Part shown: in pieces, positions 33,206 to 41,346 of the stretch
Layout: each line of letters opens with the position of its first letter
Position numbering within the stretch: position 1 is the stretch's first letter
Assembly: GCA_000719025.1 (NCBI GenBank)
Contig: JODP01000005.1
Coordinates: forward strand, 433,448-497,447
Direction of reading: 5' to 3'
Length of the DNA: 64,000 bases
Source of the DNA: Kineosporia aurantiaca JCM 3230
Lineage (GTDB): Bacteria; Actinomycetota; Actinomycetes; Actinomycetales; Kineosporiaceae
Notes under the pieces: model-generated
Database searches by the model: none
What the model saw: only the letters and a program-made list of their open reading frames with translations
Told to the model about the DNA's origin: nothing
Program-made: the position numbers and the translations under genes

Positions 33206-33219
33206 TTGCAACGATGCAA
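33206..33219. promoter_or_regulatory. LacI-type operator, GH2-proximal
   Basis: TTGCAACGATGCAA matches its reverse complement at 12 of 14 positions, with a central CG. Its core GCAACGATGC belongs to the GCA-W-CG-W-TGC set. It lies 73 bp upstream of the GH2 start. Confidence 0.65.
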
Positions 33220-33293
33220 CCCGCAGGTGGGATCAATGTCGTAGCCGGACGCTCACCGAGGGTGCATCGTCGGAAAAGCGGTCCGGACAGGTC

Positions 33294-33307
33294 TTGCATC
33301 GATGCAA
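33294..33307. promoter_or_regulatory. LacI-type operator, ABC-importer-proximal
   Basis: TTGCATCGATGCAA is a perfect 14-bp palindrome with a central CG, 67 bp upstream of the binding-protein start and 88 bp from the GH2-proximal site. Two such sites in a divergent promoter are typical of LacI-family control of glycoside uptake and hydrolysis. Confidence 0.75.
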
Positions 33308-33373
33308 ACGGGTGTGTCAACCTCCCCTCACCCAGCCTGAGCGCGGGCCGCATCAATGAGGAGCGAATGCCGT

Positions 33374-34726
33374 ATGCGTGGTACTTACACACGCCGCAAC
33401 TTCCTGGCCATGGGAGGCGGCCTGTCCCTGGCCGGACTGTTGTCCGCCTGTGGTTCCCCCGTCGTGACCAGCCTGACCGGCGGCCAGCCGGCCACCGCGG
33501 ATGTGATCTTCTGGCATCTGTTCGGCGGCGGCGACGGCGAGAACATGGGCACGATGGTGGGCGCCACCGAGAAGGCCACCGGCCACTCGGTCGAGGCCAC
33601 CCTGCTGTCGTGGGGCAACCCGTACTACACGAAACTGGCCCTGGCGGCCTCCAGCCAGCGCCCGCCGGACGTGGCGATCAGCCACCTGTCCCGGCTTCCC
33701 ACCCTGGCCCAGGCCGGGTTGCTGACTCCGTACGACGAGACCGGCCTGGCCGCGCTGGGGGTGACGAAGGACAAGTTCACCCCGGCCGCCTGGGAGAAGG
33801 CGACGGTCGACGGCGCCACCTACGCGATCCCGCTCGACACCCACCCCTTCGTCCTCTACTACAACAAGACCCTGGCGCAGAAGGCCGGCCTGCTGGACTC
33901 GACCGGTGACAACCTGGTCGACATCTCCGGCCAGGAGCAGTTCCTCGACGCGCTGACCGAGATGAAGAAGGTCACCGGCAAGTACGGCGCGACGATGTCG
34001 AACACCGCCGACCCGTCGACCGCCTGGCGCTGGTTCATGACCGTGTACGGCGGCCTGACCGACACCCCGATCGTCTCCGACTCCGGCACCAAGGTCACCA
34101 TCGACGACGACGCGATGCAGGAGACGTTCGCGTTCCTGCAGAAGATCACCGTCGGGCAGAAGCTCTCCGCCGCCAACGCCACCGGCGCGGTCGCCCAGGC
34201 CCAGTTCAGCACCGGCCAGGCCGGTTTCCTGTTCGACGGGGTCTGGAACATCACCCTGTACCAGGGCATCAAGAACCCCGACGGCAGCGACTTCGCGTTC
34301 AACATGGTGCCGTTCCCGGCCCTGCTGGGTTCGAAGCCGGTCGCCTACGCCGACTCCCACTCCCTGGTGATCCCCAAGGCGAGCGGTCGCTCGGCCGAGC
34401 GCGAGGGGTACGCCGAGCAGTTCATCCAGGGCCTGCTCGGCCAGAGCCTGACCTGGTCCAAGGGCGGTCACGTGCCGGCCTGGCTCCCGGTCCAGCAGAG
34501 TGCCGAGTTCCAGGCCGAGCTGCCGCAGAAGAACTACATCGAGGCGGCCAGGAACGCCGTCTACGACCCGACCGGCTGGTACACCGGCGCGGGCTCGGAC
34601 TTCCAGAACACGGTGGGCGGCATCATCATCGCGGCGCTGTCCGGCCAGTCCGACCCGAAGGGCGCCACCGGCCAGATGCGGTCGGCGCTGAACCGACTGG
34701 CCAAGACCAACGCGCCGGTGAGCTGA
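33374..34726 (+). CDS. Carbohydrate ABC transporter substrate-binding lipoprotein
   Basis: A 450-residue extracellular sugar-binding protein (SBP family 1). The signal has a twin-arginine RRNFLAMGG motif and a lipobox LLSAC, so it is probably a Tat-exported lipoprotein. The mature part has the usual two-lobed pattern, with VIFWHLFGGGDG near the N-terminus and DGVWNITLY in the ligand-closing region. I chose ATG 33374 because GAGGAG lies about 10 nt upstream; ATG 33356 is in frame but has no ribosome binding site. It heads an operon with two permeases and is divergent from the GH2 gene. The ligand is probably the glycoside cut by GH2. Confidence 0.93.
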   Translation: MRGTYTRRNFLAMGGGLSLAGLLSACGSPVVTSLTGGQPATADVIFWHLFGGGDGENMGTMVGATEKATGHSVEATLLSWGNPYYTKLALAASSQRPPDVAISHLSRLPTLAQAGLLTPYDETGLAALGVTKDKFTPAAWEKATVDGATYAIPLDTHPFVLYYNKTLAQKAGLLDSTGDNLVDISGQEQFLDALTEMKKVTGKYGATMSNTADPSTAWRWFMTVYGGLTDTPIVSDSGTKVTIDDDAMQETFAFLQKITVGQKLSAANATGAVAQAQFSTGQAGFLFDGVWNITLYQGIKNPDGSDFAFNMVPFPALLGSKPVAYADSHSLVIPKASGRSAEREGYAEQFIQGLLGQSLTWSKGGHVPAWLPVQQSAEFQAELPQKNYIEAARNAVYDPTGWYTGAGSDFQNTVGGIIIAALSGQSDPKGATGQMRSALNRLAKTNAPVS

Positions 34727-34737
34727 GGAGCAGACAG

Positions 34738-35685
34738 GTGACAACGACGACAACCTCCGCTCCGGTGGGTGTTTCCGCAGCGGCCCAGTTGCGCACGACC
34801 GAGACCGAGAACAGTGGACGCGACAACCGGCCCGGCTGGCTCTTCGCCAGCCCGTTCCTGGTGCTCTACGCCCTCTTCCTGATCGGCCCGGTGCTGATCG
34901 GCCTGGTGATCAGCTTCTTCAACACCGCCACGGTGAAGAACAGCCTGGGCGGCTGGGTCGGCCTGCAGAACTACGGTGACGTGCTCTCCAGCAGCGACTT
35001 CTGGAAGTCGATGTGGCACTCCACCCTGTTCACCCTGCTGACCGTGCCCTTCCTGGTGGTGCTGCCGCTGCTGGTGGCGATCTTCGCGGGCCGGATCAAC
35101 CGCGGCCGGTGGTTCTACCGGTTCGCCTTCTTCGCCCCCTACGTGGTGCCCTCGGCCTCGGTCGCGCTGATCTTCGCCTACATGTACAGCCCCGAGATCG
35201 GGCTGCTGACCAAGGCGTTCACCAGCATCGGGCTGCCCGACCCGGGATTCCTGAGCACTCCCAAGGGCGCCTGGTTCGCGGTCACCCTGCTCACCGTCTG
35301 GTGGACCTTCGGGTTCAACTTCGTGCTCTACACGGCGGCCCTCCAGGAGGTCCCCGAGGAGACCTACGAGGCGGCCGCCCTGGACGGCGCCGGGCCGTGG
35401 CAGCAGATCCGCTCGATCACCGTGCCGCTGCTGCGTCCGACCATCGCCCTGGTGCTGATGCTGCAGATCCTGGCCTCCCTCAAGGTCTTCGACCAGATCT
35501 ACATCCTGCTCGGCGGTGGCCCGAACGGCGCCACCCGGCCGGTGATCGAGTACATCTACGACACCGGTTTCACCTCCTACCGAGCGGGCTACGCAGCCGC
35601 CGCGACCATGGTCTACTTCGTGATCCTGGTCCTGATCTCCGGTGCCTGGATGTTCGCCACCCGCCGCCGCGGCGCGAGCGCCTGA
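34738..35685 (+). CDS. Sugar ABC transporter permease (MalF/UgpA type)
   Basis: A 315-residue inner-membrane permease with six hydrophobic segments after a 35-residue polar N-terminus. The EAA loop is recognisable in ETYEAAALDGAGPWQQIRSI (about 217-236), the contact site for the ATPase. The GTG start at 34738 has GAGGAG upstream and follows the binding-protein gene by 11 nt. It pairs with the next permease to form the channel. Confidence 0.93.
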   Translation: MTTTTTSAPVGVSAAAQLRTTETENSGRDNRPGWLFASPFLVLYALFLIGPVLIGLVISFFNTATVKNSLGGWVGLQNYGDVLSSSDFWKSMWHSTLFTLLTVPFLVVLPLLVAIFAGRINRGRWFYRFAFFAPYVVPSASVALIFAYMYSPEIGLLTKAFTSIGLPDPGFLSTPKGAWFAVTLLTVWWTFGFNFVLYTAALQEVPEETYEAAALDGAGPWQQIRSITVPLLRPTIALVLMLQILASLKVFDQIYILLGGGPNGATRPVIEYIYDTGFTSYRAGYAAAATMVYFVILVLISGAWMFATRRRGASA

Positions 35686-35696
35686 GAGGAACGACC

Positions 35697-36584
35697 ATGA
35701 CGACGACAACCCTTCCGGCGGGGACCAGGACCACCTCGCACCGTGAGACCTCGCAGGCCGACAAGACCGGCTCCAAGGCCTTCAACCGGCTCGCCGCGAC
35801 CTGCCTGACGCTGTTCGCGCTGATCTGGCTGGTGCCCTTCGCCTGGGCGGTGATCACCTCGATCCGGCCCACCGACGAGGTCGCGGCCCACCCGCTCAAG
35901 ATCTGGTCCTCGCACTACACGCTGTCCGCCTATCACAAGGCCTTCCAGGCCAACTCGATCGGCTGGTGGTACCTCAACAGCTTCCTGATCTCCGCCATCT
36001 CGGTGGTGCTGTGCGTGCTGGTCTGCTCGCTGATCGCCTTCGGGCTGGCCCACCTGCGGTTCAAGGGCAAGGGGGCGCTGGCCCTGCTGATCCTGGCCGG
36101 GCTGATGGTGCCGATGGAATCGCTGGTGCTGCCCCAGTTCATGGAGTTCCGCAGCCTGCACCTGCTGGGCACCTACTGGGCGCTGATCCTGCCGGCCGCC
36201 GCCTCCCCGGTCGCGGTGTTCGTGTTCCGCTCGTTCCTCAAGGGCATCCCGGTCGAGCTGATCGAGGCGGCCCGGATCGACGGGGCCTCGTGGTGGCGGA
36301 TCTACCGGGAGGTCTGCATGCCGCTGTGCCGGCCGGCCATCTCGGCGGTCTCCATCTTCACCTTCATCAGCACCTGGAACGCCTTCCTGCTGCCGCTGCT
36401 GGTGCTGACCCAGACCAAGTCGCAGACCATCCCGGTGGGTCTGAGCGGCCTGCTCGGCTCCACCGCGATCAGCCAGTCCGAGGTGATGGCCTCGGCCGTG
36501 CTGGGTCTGCTCCCGCTGCTGGTGGTCTTCCTGGTCGCCCAGCGTCAGATCGTCCAGGGTGTGGCCAGTACCGGTATCAAGTAG
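35697..36584 (+). CDS. Sugar ABC transporter permease (MalG/UgpE type)
   Basis: A 295-residue partner permease with six hydrophobic segments. The EAA loop is IEAARIDGASWWRIYREVCM. GAGAGGAACG precedes the ATG by a few bases, and the gene follows the first permease by 11 nt. No ATP-binding subunit follows; a strong terminator does instead. Actinobacteria commonly share one MsmK-like ATPase among several such importers, so an unlinked ATPase is the normal expectation. Confidence 0.93.
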   Translation: MTTTTLPAGTRTTSHRETSQADKTGSKAFNRLAATCLTLFALIWLVPFAWAVITSIRPTDEVAAHPLKIWSSHYTLSAYHKAFQANSIGWWYLNSFLISAISVVLCVLVCSLIAFGLAHLRFKGKGALALLILAGLMVPMESLVLPQFMEFRSLHLLGTYWALILPAAASPVAVFVFRSFLKGIPVELIEAARIDGASWWRIYREVCMPLCRPAISAVSIFTFISTWNAFLLPLLVLTQTKSQTIPVGLSGLLGSTAISQSEVMASAVLGLLPLLVVFLVAQRQIVQGVASTGIK

Positions 36585-36596
36585 GCCGTTACCCGC

Positions 36597-36632
36597 GAAA
36601 TGCCCCGGACCATAAATGGTCCGGGGCATTTC
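36597..36632. terminator. Hairpin terminator of the sugar importer operon
   Basis: GAAATGCCCCGGACCAT (36597-36613) and its exact complement (36616-36632) are separated by only AA, so the top A-T pairs probably open into a small loop. It also serves the convergent gene ending at 36639. Confidence 0.85.
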
Positions 36633-36638
36633 ACGTTC

Positions 36639-37184
36639 CTACGAATGATCTACACAGCACGGGGTCGGGTTGGGCGTCTCGAACGGCACCAGGGTGCCGC
36701 CCTTGTTCGGCTGGGTATGCAGGACGAGTTGTCCCGCCGACCAGCGCGGGCGGACGAAGTCCCGCGTCACCAAGCGGGTTTCGCCCGGCGGATCGTCGTC
36801 CGCGAGCACCGCCACCCGCTCGATCGCCGAGGCCAGCACCTCGGCGACCGACACCTCCCCGACCAGGGCGTCGACCCCGGCGAACCGGACCACGCGCCCG
36901 GCGCTGCGCGCCGCGTGCTCGGCCACGGCCTGCTGAGCGCCGGGGACGAAACCCCGGTGACCGTAAACCTCGTCGCCGGCCACGAGCGTCCATTGTTCGT
37001 AGCCTTGAAGGGTTTCCAGCAGCCTTTCCCGAAGCCCCTCGTCGACCCCGAAGGCCATGGCCACGTGCTGACGCTCCGGCCCCGGCACCAGGTGGGTGCT
37101 GGAGAGCACCTCACCCGGCGCCACGGCCCGGATGAACTCGTCCGCGTCGCGCTCGTGCCGCAACCCCAGATCGACCCCGATCAC
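36639..37184 (-). CDS. Hypothetical protein coupled to the PHP gene
   Basis: A 181-residue protein I do not recognise. It has no signal peptide or membrane segment. It contains VIGVDLGLRHERDADEF at the start, a central LVAGDEVYGHRGFVPGA, and a C-terminus ending PNPTPCCVDHS with a conserved-looking Cys-Cys-x-Asp-His. The GTG start at 37184 overlaps the PHP stop by 4 nt (GTGA), so both proteins are probably made together. A role with the PHP phosphoesterase is suggested by coupling only. Confidence 0.6.
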   Translation of the reverse strand: MIGVDLGLRHERDADEFIRAVAPGEVLSSTHLVPGPERQHVAMAFGVDEGLRERLLETLQGYEQWTLVAGDEVYGHRGFVPGAQQAVAEHAARSAGRVVRFAGVDALVGEVSVAEVLASAIERVAVLADDDPPGETRLVTRDFVRPRWSAGQLVLHTQPNKGGTLVPFETPNPTPCCVDHS

Positions 37185-38890
37185 TTGGGCAGGGCCCACA
37201 GCGGGTTGGTGTAGAACCAGAGGTCCTCCCACGGGTTGGCGTCGCCGACCACGTCGATCTTCGGGCCGGACGGGTCGACCGCCTTGCCGTTCAGGCCGAC
37301 CGCGAGCCGGTTGCCGTCCGAACCGCGCAGCCGGACGTAGAAGCCCTCCTCCAGCTTGCCCAGGTCCAGGGTCAGCGTGAAGTTCTCCTTCTTGCCGCTG
37401 ACGTCCCAGGTCTTGACCACCTTGGTCTTCGGGGCGGCGAAGACGTCCTGGTCCTTGACCGCGCCGGTGACCGAGCCGCGGATCAGGTCGATCTTCTTCA
37501 GCGCCGGGATCACGTCGGCCCAGTTGGTGATCTGGGCCGGGGTGACGTTGACGACCAGGGTGACCGAGGAGCCCTTCTTGGCGTGCAGCACGCCGCCCAG
37601 GGGCACCTCGTCGTGACCTGCCCGCAGCCGGATGTCCAGGGACTCGATCAGCCCGCCGTGGTCCACCCAGACCCGGCCGGCCCGCATTGCGGCCATCACC
37701 GAGGCGTAGCTGAAGCTGGACGCGCCGACGTGGGTCCGGCTGTAGAAGCCGGGCCAGAAGTCACCGTTGGCGGTGGCCGGCTTGGGCGCGTAGACCGGCG
37801 GGTTGTGGAAGCCGTTCTTGGCGAAGTCGGTGTCGGCCGGCCGCTGCGAGAGGTCCAGCCAGACCTGGTGGCTGTCCGAGTTCGCGGTGATCCACCAGGG
37901 CTTGCCCTCGGACAGCAGGGAGTCCCAGAGGCCGCCGACGGTCGCCGTCATCCAGTCGAAACCACCGAAGGTGCGGTAGCTCTCGAGCGGGTAGGCGGCG
38001 AAGCTGTCCGCGGTCGGGCTGTTGTCGTAGAAGCCCCGGCCGGAACCGGCACCCAGGTCCTCGGTGGAGATACCGGCCGCCTGGTGCCCGGGCGCGCCCT
38101 CGAAGCCGATCGCGATCTTCGGGGCCGCGTCCCGCCAACCCCGGATCTCGTGCGGCGAGTCCAGGCCCTTGCGGGCCGGGTGGTTGGCCAGGAACAACGC
38201 GTCCTGGACCCGCTTCTTGTCCACCGCGTCGGCCAGGAAGTGCAGACCCTGCAGGGCCAGCTTCTCGTTGGCCGGGCTGCTGGCGGTGGCGCCCTTCACC
38301 GCACCGTCGTAGGCGTTCTCGAACGCCTTGAGCACCTCGACCTCGTTGCTGCCCGGGTGCACGAACACGGTGCCGTGCTCGGCCGACGGGATGTTCCACT
38401 CCAGGCCCTGGAAGACCAGGGTGTCCGGAACCGCCTTGCGGGCCGCCTTGATGTCCGGGTTGACCTTGTCGACCCCGATCTTGGCGTGGCCGGCCGAACC
38501 GTGGTCGGTGATCACCATCCAGTCCAGGCCGAACCCATTGGCGTGCCGGACGTGGTCGATCACCCGGTACTGGGCGTCCTCGGAGTACTGGGTGTGGATG
38601 TGGTGGTCACCGGCCAGCCAGTGGTAGCCACCCTTCGGGGTCCTCGCGTTCTGGGTCCGGGCGTCGGCCGCGGCGGCGGTCGAGCCGGACAGCCCCAGGC
38701 CGCCGATCGTGGCCGCCCCGGCCCCGAGCAGACCGGCCGAGCGCAGGAAGCCGCGCCGGCGGAGTTCGGCCGGGTTGAGCTCACCGTCCGGGACGTTCAG
38801 GTCGAGCGCGGGGCCCGCCTCCTCCGGAGCCGGGTGGTGGTGATGGTGGTGTCCGTGCTCATGGTCGTGCTCGTGGTCGTGACCTGCCAT
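37181..38890 (-). CDS. Tat-exported PHP-domain metal phosphoesterase with His-rich N-terminus
   Basis: A 569-residue protein. Residues 2-20 are His/Asp/Glu-rich (GHDHEHDHEHGHHHHHH), followed at about 42-75 by a Tat signal: LRRRGFLRSAGLLGAGAA and an AAAADA cleavage region. The PHP domain then shows GDHHIHTQYSED, VITDHGSAGH, HPGSNEVEV and ITANSDSHQ, the histidines and aspartates that bind two or three metal ions. The C-terminal 150 residues look like beta-rich accessory domains. It probably acts outside the membrane on an unknown phosphoester. The His cluster precedes the signal, so it stays on the cytosolic side until export and may load metal. The ATG at 38890 has GGGGAG upstream. Confidence 0.85.
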   Translation of the reverse strand: MAGHDHEHDHEHGHHHHHHPAPEEAGPALDLNVPDGELNPAELRRRGFLRSAGLLGAGAATIGGLGLSGSTAAAADARTQNARTPKGGYHWLAGDHHIHTQYSEDAQYRVIDHVRHANGFGLDWMVITDHGSAGHAKIGVDKVNPDIKAARKAVPDTLVFQGLEWNIPSAEHGTVFVHPGSNEVEVLKAFENAYDGAVKGATASSPANEKLALQGLHFLADAVDKKRVQDALFLANHPARKGLDSPHEIRGWRDAAPKIAIGFEGAPGHQAAGISTEDLGAGSGRGFYDNSPTADSFAAYPLESYRTFGGFDWMTATVGGLWDSLLSEGKPWWITANSDSHQVWLDLSQRPADTDFAKNGFHNPPVYAPKPATANGDFWPGFYSRTHVGASSFSYASVMAAMRAGRVWVDHGGLIESLDIRLRAGHDEVPLGGVLHAKKGSSVTLVVNVTPAQITNWADVIPALKKIDLIRGSVTGAVKDQDVFAAPKTKVVKTWDVSGKKENFTLTLDLGKLEEGFYVRLRGSDGNRLAVGLNGKAVDPSGPKIDVVGDANPWEDLWFYTNPLWALPK

Positions 38891-39067
38891 TGCGGTGACT
38901 CCCCAGGTGCGCGGGCGGAAGGACGCCTGAGGTTTTCGCGCCCAGGCAAGCTGGAGCCGACGGAAGGTTGAACATTGCCCGACCCGCCCGCTACGAGTGG
39001 ACCTTTTGTTGCCCTGAGTGACGATCGGGGCGGAATTGACACGGCTGAGTGGCGCTAATCTCGGGCT

Positions 39068-39541
39068 GTGCCCCGGATCGTCGAGCTGCTGGTGTCCCCG
39101 ATCCACCGGTTCGAGGGGCGGCCGTCGGACGGGCCGGCGCCCGCGCCACCCGGCGAACTGGTGAACGAGGTCCGGGTCCGCGCGGGGTTGGGGCTGGTCG
39201 GGGACCGGTACTTCGGCAAGACCGCGCATCGGGACGCGGCGGTCACGCTGATCGCCCAGGAGTCACTTCCGGCGGGGGTGGGATTGCTTCAGGTGCGGCG
39301 CAACATTCTGGTGGCCGGCATCCCGGTGGACGATCTGGTCGGGCAGGTCCTGACCCTGGACTCCGGCAGTGGACCGGTTTCGTTCGCGGTGAAGCGCCGG
39401 GCCAACCCGTGCGCCTGGATGGACGTGTCGGTCGGGCCGGGGGCGTTCAAGGCGCTTCGGGGTAAGGGCGGGATCCGCTGTGTTCCGCTGAACGACGGAA
39501 CGTTGTCGGTCGGGCCGGTGTCGGTTCTCATTGGCGAATGA
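39068..39541 (+). CDS. MOSC-domain protein
   Basis: A 157-residue stand-alone MOSC domain, the C-terminal fold of molybdenum cofactor sulfurase; such proteins carry sulfur or bind molybdopterin. GLVGDRYFGKTAHRDAAVTL matches the core, and NPCAWMD carries the conserved Cys115. No molybdenum cofactor genes are near. The GTG start at 39068 has no obvious ribosome binding site and may be leaderless. Confidence 0.85.
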   Translation: MPRIVELLVSPIHRFEGRPSDGPAPAPPGELVNEVRVRAGLGLVGDRYFGKTAHRDAAVTLIAQESLPAGVGLLQVRRNILVAGIPVDDLVGQVLTLDSGSGPVSFAVKRRANPCAWMDVSVGPGAFKALRGKGGIRCVPLNDGTLSVGPVSVLIGE

Positions 39542-39548
39542 GAACGGA

Positions 39549-39587
39549 CCGGAGCCCGCCGTGCGTGGCCAACGCGGCGGGCTCCGG
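39549..39587. terminator. Bidirectional hairpin terminator
   Basis: CCGGAGCCCGCCG (39549-39561) pairs perfectly with CGGCGGGCTCCGG (39575-39587), 13-nt loop, between the convergent MOSC and GlsB-like genes. Confidence 0.82.
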
Positions 39588-39599
39588 AGCTGACTGGGC

Positions 39600-39872
39600 T
39601 CAGATGGCCCGGCGGCGACCCAGATTCATCCAGACCAGCAGGACGATGATGGTTCCGATGATCGAGCCGATCAGGCCCGAGGGCTGGAAGAAGCCGTCGT
39701 CGGCGTCCTTGTGGAAGATGACGTATCCGAGCAGGCCACCGACGAACGAGCCGACGATGCCGATTGCGATGGTGGTCAGGATCGACATCTCCTGCCGTCC
39801 GGGCACCAGCAGGCGGGCTACCGCCCCGGCGATCAGGCCGACGATGATGAGCGTGATGATCAGGCCGAGCAT
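39600..39872 (-). CDS. GlsB/YeaQ/YmgE-family stress-associated membrane protein
   Basis: A 90-residue protein with three membrane helices (about 2-22, 32-52, 66-84). LIAGAVARLLVPG, GIVGSFVGGLLG and SGLIGSIIGTII are the family's Gly-rich helices. Members are induced by acid, osmotic or stationary-phase stress in other bacteria, but their molecular role is unknown. GGGAGG precedes the ATG. It stands alone, divergent from the LuxR-type regulator. Confidence 0.92.
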   Translation of the reverse strand: MLGLIITLIIVGLIAGAVARLLVPGRQEMSILTTIAIGIVGSFVGGLLGYVIFHKDADDGFFQPSGLIGSIIGTIIVLLVWMNLGRRRAI

Positions 39873-39971
39873 GGGGGTCCTCCCGAGATTGACTGCCTTG
39901 CCGTCCTCGTCTCACGGAACCACCCCTGGGGAGGGTCCGCCACACCCCAAAGGAGGGTTACGGTTGCCGAC

Positions 39972-40631
39972 GTGACGAAGCCGCCGATCCTGATCGCGTT
40001 GGTCAACGACTACGACGTGGTGGCCCGGGGCCTGGCCACGATGATCGACGGTTACCGGGACCGGGTGCTGATCGCCGAGATCGACACCAACGAGGGCGTG
40101 GCCGACCAGGTCGACATCGTCCTCTACGACACGTTCGCCCAGCCCGAGTCCGACGTCGACGAACTGAGCACGCTGGTGCGCAACCCGCGGGCCCGGCGGG
40201 TGGTGGTCTACACCTGGAACTTCCATCCGGCGCTGATCCAACGGGCCCGGGAGCAGGGCATGCACGGCTACCTGTCCAAGACGCTGAAGGCCCGGGACCT
40301 GGTGGCGGCGCTGGAGGCGGTGCACGCCGGCGAGCTGGTGATCAGCGAGCAGGCCCCGCGCGCCCGCACCGCACCCGGGCTGGACTGGCCGGGCCGGGGC
40401 GAGGGCCTGACCGACCGCGAGGCCGAGGTGCTCGCGCTGATCACCCAGGGCATGAGCAACGCCCAGGTGGCCGACCTGACCTTCCTCAGCCCGAACACGA
40501 TCAAGTCCTACATCCGCAGTATCTACCGCAAGATCGGGGTGGGCAGCCGGACCCAGGCCGTGCTCTGGGGCGTCGACCACGGCTTCACCCCGGACCACCA
40601 CCGGATCGAGCACTGGAAGGGTGGGCCGTGA
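39972..40631 (+). CDS. LuxR/NarL-type response regulator with an atypical receiver
   Basis: A 219-residue two-domain regulator. The receiver (about 5-115) starts ILIALVNDYDVVARGL, where the usual acidic pair is N-D. The phosphoacceptor Asp appears in DIVLYDTF and the conserved Lys in YLSKTLKA. The C-terminal LuxR helix-turn-helix is LTDREAEVLALITQGMSNAQ followed by LSPNTIKSYIRSIYRKIGV. No histidine kinase is encoded nearby, so it is an orphan and may work without classical phosphorylation. AGGAGG lies about 15 nt before the GTG start, a little far. It ends exactly where the convergent bluB gene ends. Confidence 0.88.
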   Translation: MTKPPILIALVNDYDVVARGLATMIDGYRDRVLIAEIDTNEGVADQVDIVLYDTFAQPESDVDELSTLVRNPRARRVVVYTWNFHPALIQRAREQGMHGYLSKTLKARDLVAALEAVHAGELVISEQAPRARTAPGLDWPGRGEGLTDREAEVLALITQGMSNAQVADLTFLSPNTIKSYIRSIYRKIGVGSRTQAVLWGVDHGFTPDHHRIEHWKGGP

Positions 40632-41249
40632 TCACCACTTCTCGTCGTGCAGGAAGTTCGCCAGCGGGGCCCGGCGCCGCCAGCCGTGCCGTTCCAGGTC
40701 GGGCACTTCCTGCAGGTCGGTGACCGGGCCGAGGCAGAGCCAGGCCACCGGCCGCACCCCGTCGGGGATGCCGAGCAGATCGGCCAGGAACGGCTCCCGG
40801 TAGAAGGAGACCCAGCCCACGCCCAGGTTCTCGGCGGTCGCGGCGAGCCAGAGGTTCTGGATCGCCAGACAGACCGAGTACAGCCCGGCGTCGGCGATCG
40901 CGTGCCGCCCGAGCACGGCCGGGCCGGCGCGCGAATCGTCGTAGGTGACGACCACGGAAAGGCTCGACTCCAGTACCCCGTCAATCTTGATCCGCTCGAA
41001 GCGCTCGGCTTCCTCGCCGGTCAGCTCGGCCGCGAATACCGCGCGTTCCTGCTGTACGTGGTCGAAGAAGGCCTGCCGGGTGGAGCGGTCGCGGATCAGC
41101 AGGAAGTCCCAGGGCTGCGACATTCCCACGCTCGGGGCGGAATGCGCCGCCGCCAGCACACGACCCAACGTCTCGTCGTCCACCGGTTCACCGGTGAACT
41201 CGGCCCGCACGTCGCGACGGCGGAACATCACCTCGTAAAGGTCTCGCAC
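40632..41249 (-). CDS. bluB: 5,6-dimethylbenzimidazole synthase BluB
   Basis: A 205-residue nitroreductase-fold flavoenzyme that breaks down FMNH2 with oxygen to make 5,6-dimethylbenzimidazole, the lower ligand of vitamin B12. RRRDVRAEFTGEPV, AHSAPSVGMSQPWDF, LGVGWVSFYRE and the C-terminal LERHGWRRRAPL are BluB signatures that separate it from ordinary nitroreductases. A GTG start at 41249 has GAAGGG upstream. No other cobalamin gene is adjacent. Its product would suit the B12-dependent dehydratase encoded about 10 kb away. Confidence 0.92.
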   Translation of the reverse strand: MRDLYEVMFRRRDVRAEFTGEPVDDETLGRVLAAAHSAPSVGMSQPWDFLLIRDRSTRQAFFDHVQQERAVFAAELTGEEAERFERIKIDGVLESSLSVVVTYDDSRAGPAVLGRHAIADAGLYSVCLAIQNLWLAATAENLGVGWVSFYREPFLADLLGIPDGVRPVAWLCLGPVTDLQEVPDLERHGWRRRAPLANFLHDEKW

Positions 41250-41346
41250 GTCTACCCTTCGCGCCGTTGCCCGCGTCTGCCCGCGTCTGCTCGTGTCGTG
41301 GACATTCTGCGCGCGTGGGTTGTGGCCGTCGCATTAGGGTCTTCGT

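Noticed and set aside
34738..36584. Missing ATPase in the sugar ABC operon as evidence of a broken transporter.
   Set aside because: Actinobacteria commonly share one unlinked MsmK-type ATPase among carbohydrate importers; all three genes here look intact.
38839..38890. The poly-His stretch as a cloning-vector affinity tag.
   Set aside because: It is an irregular His/Asp/Glu pattern in continuous native coding sequence ahead of a Tat signal, with normal actinobacterial codon use.
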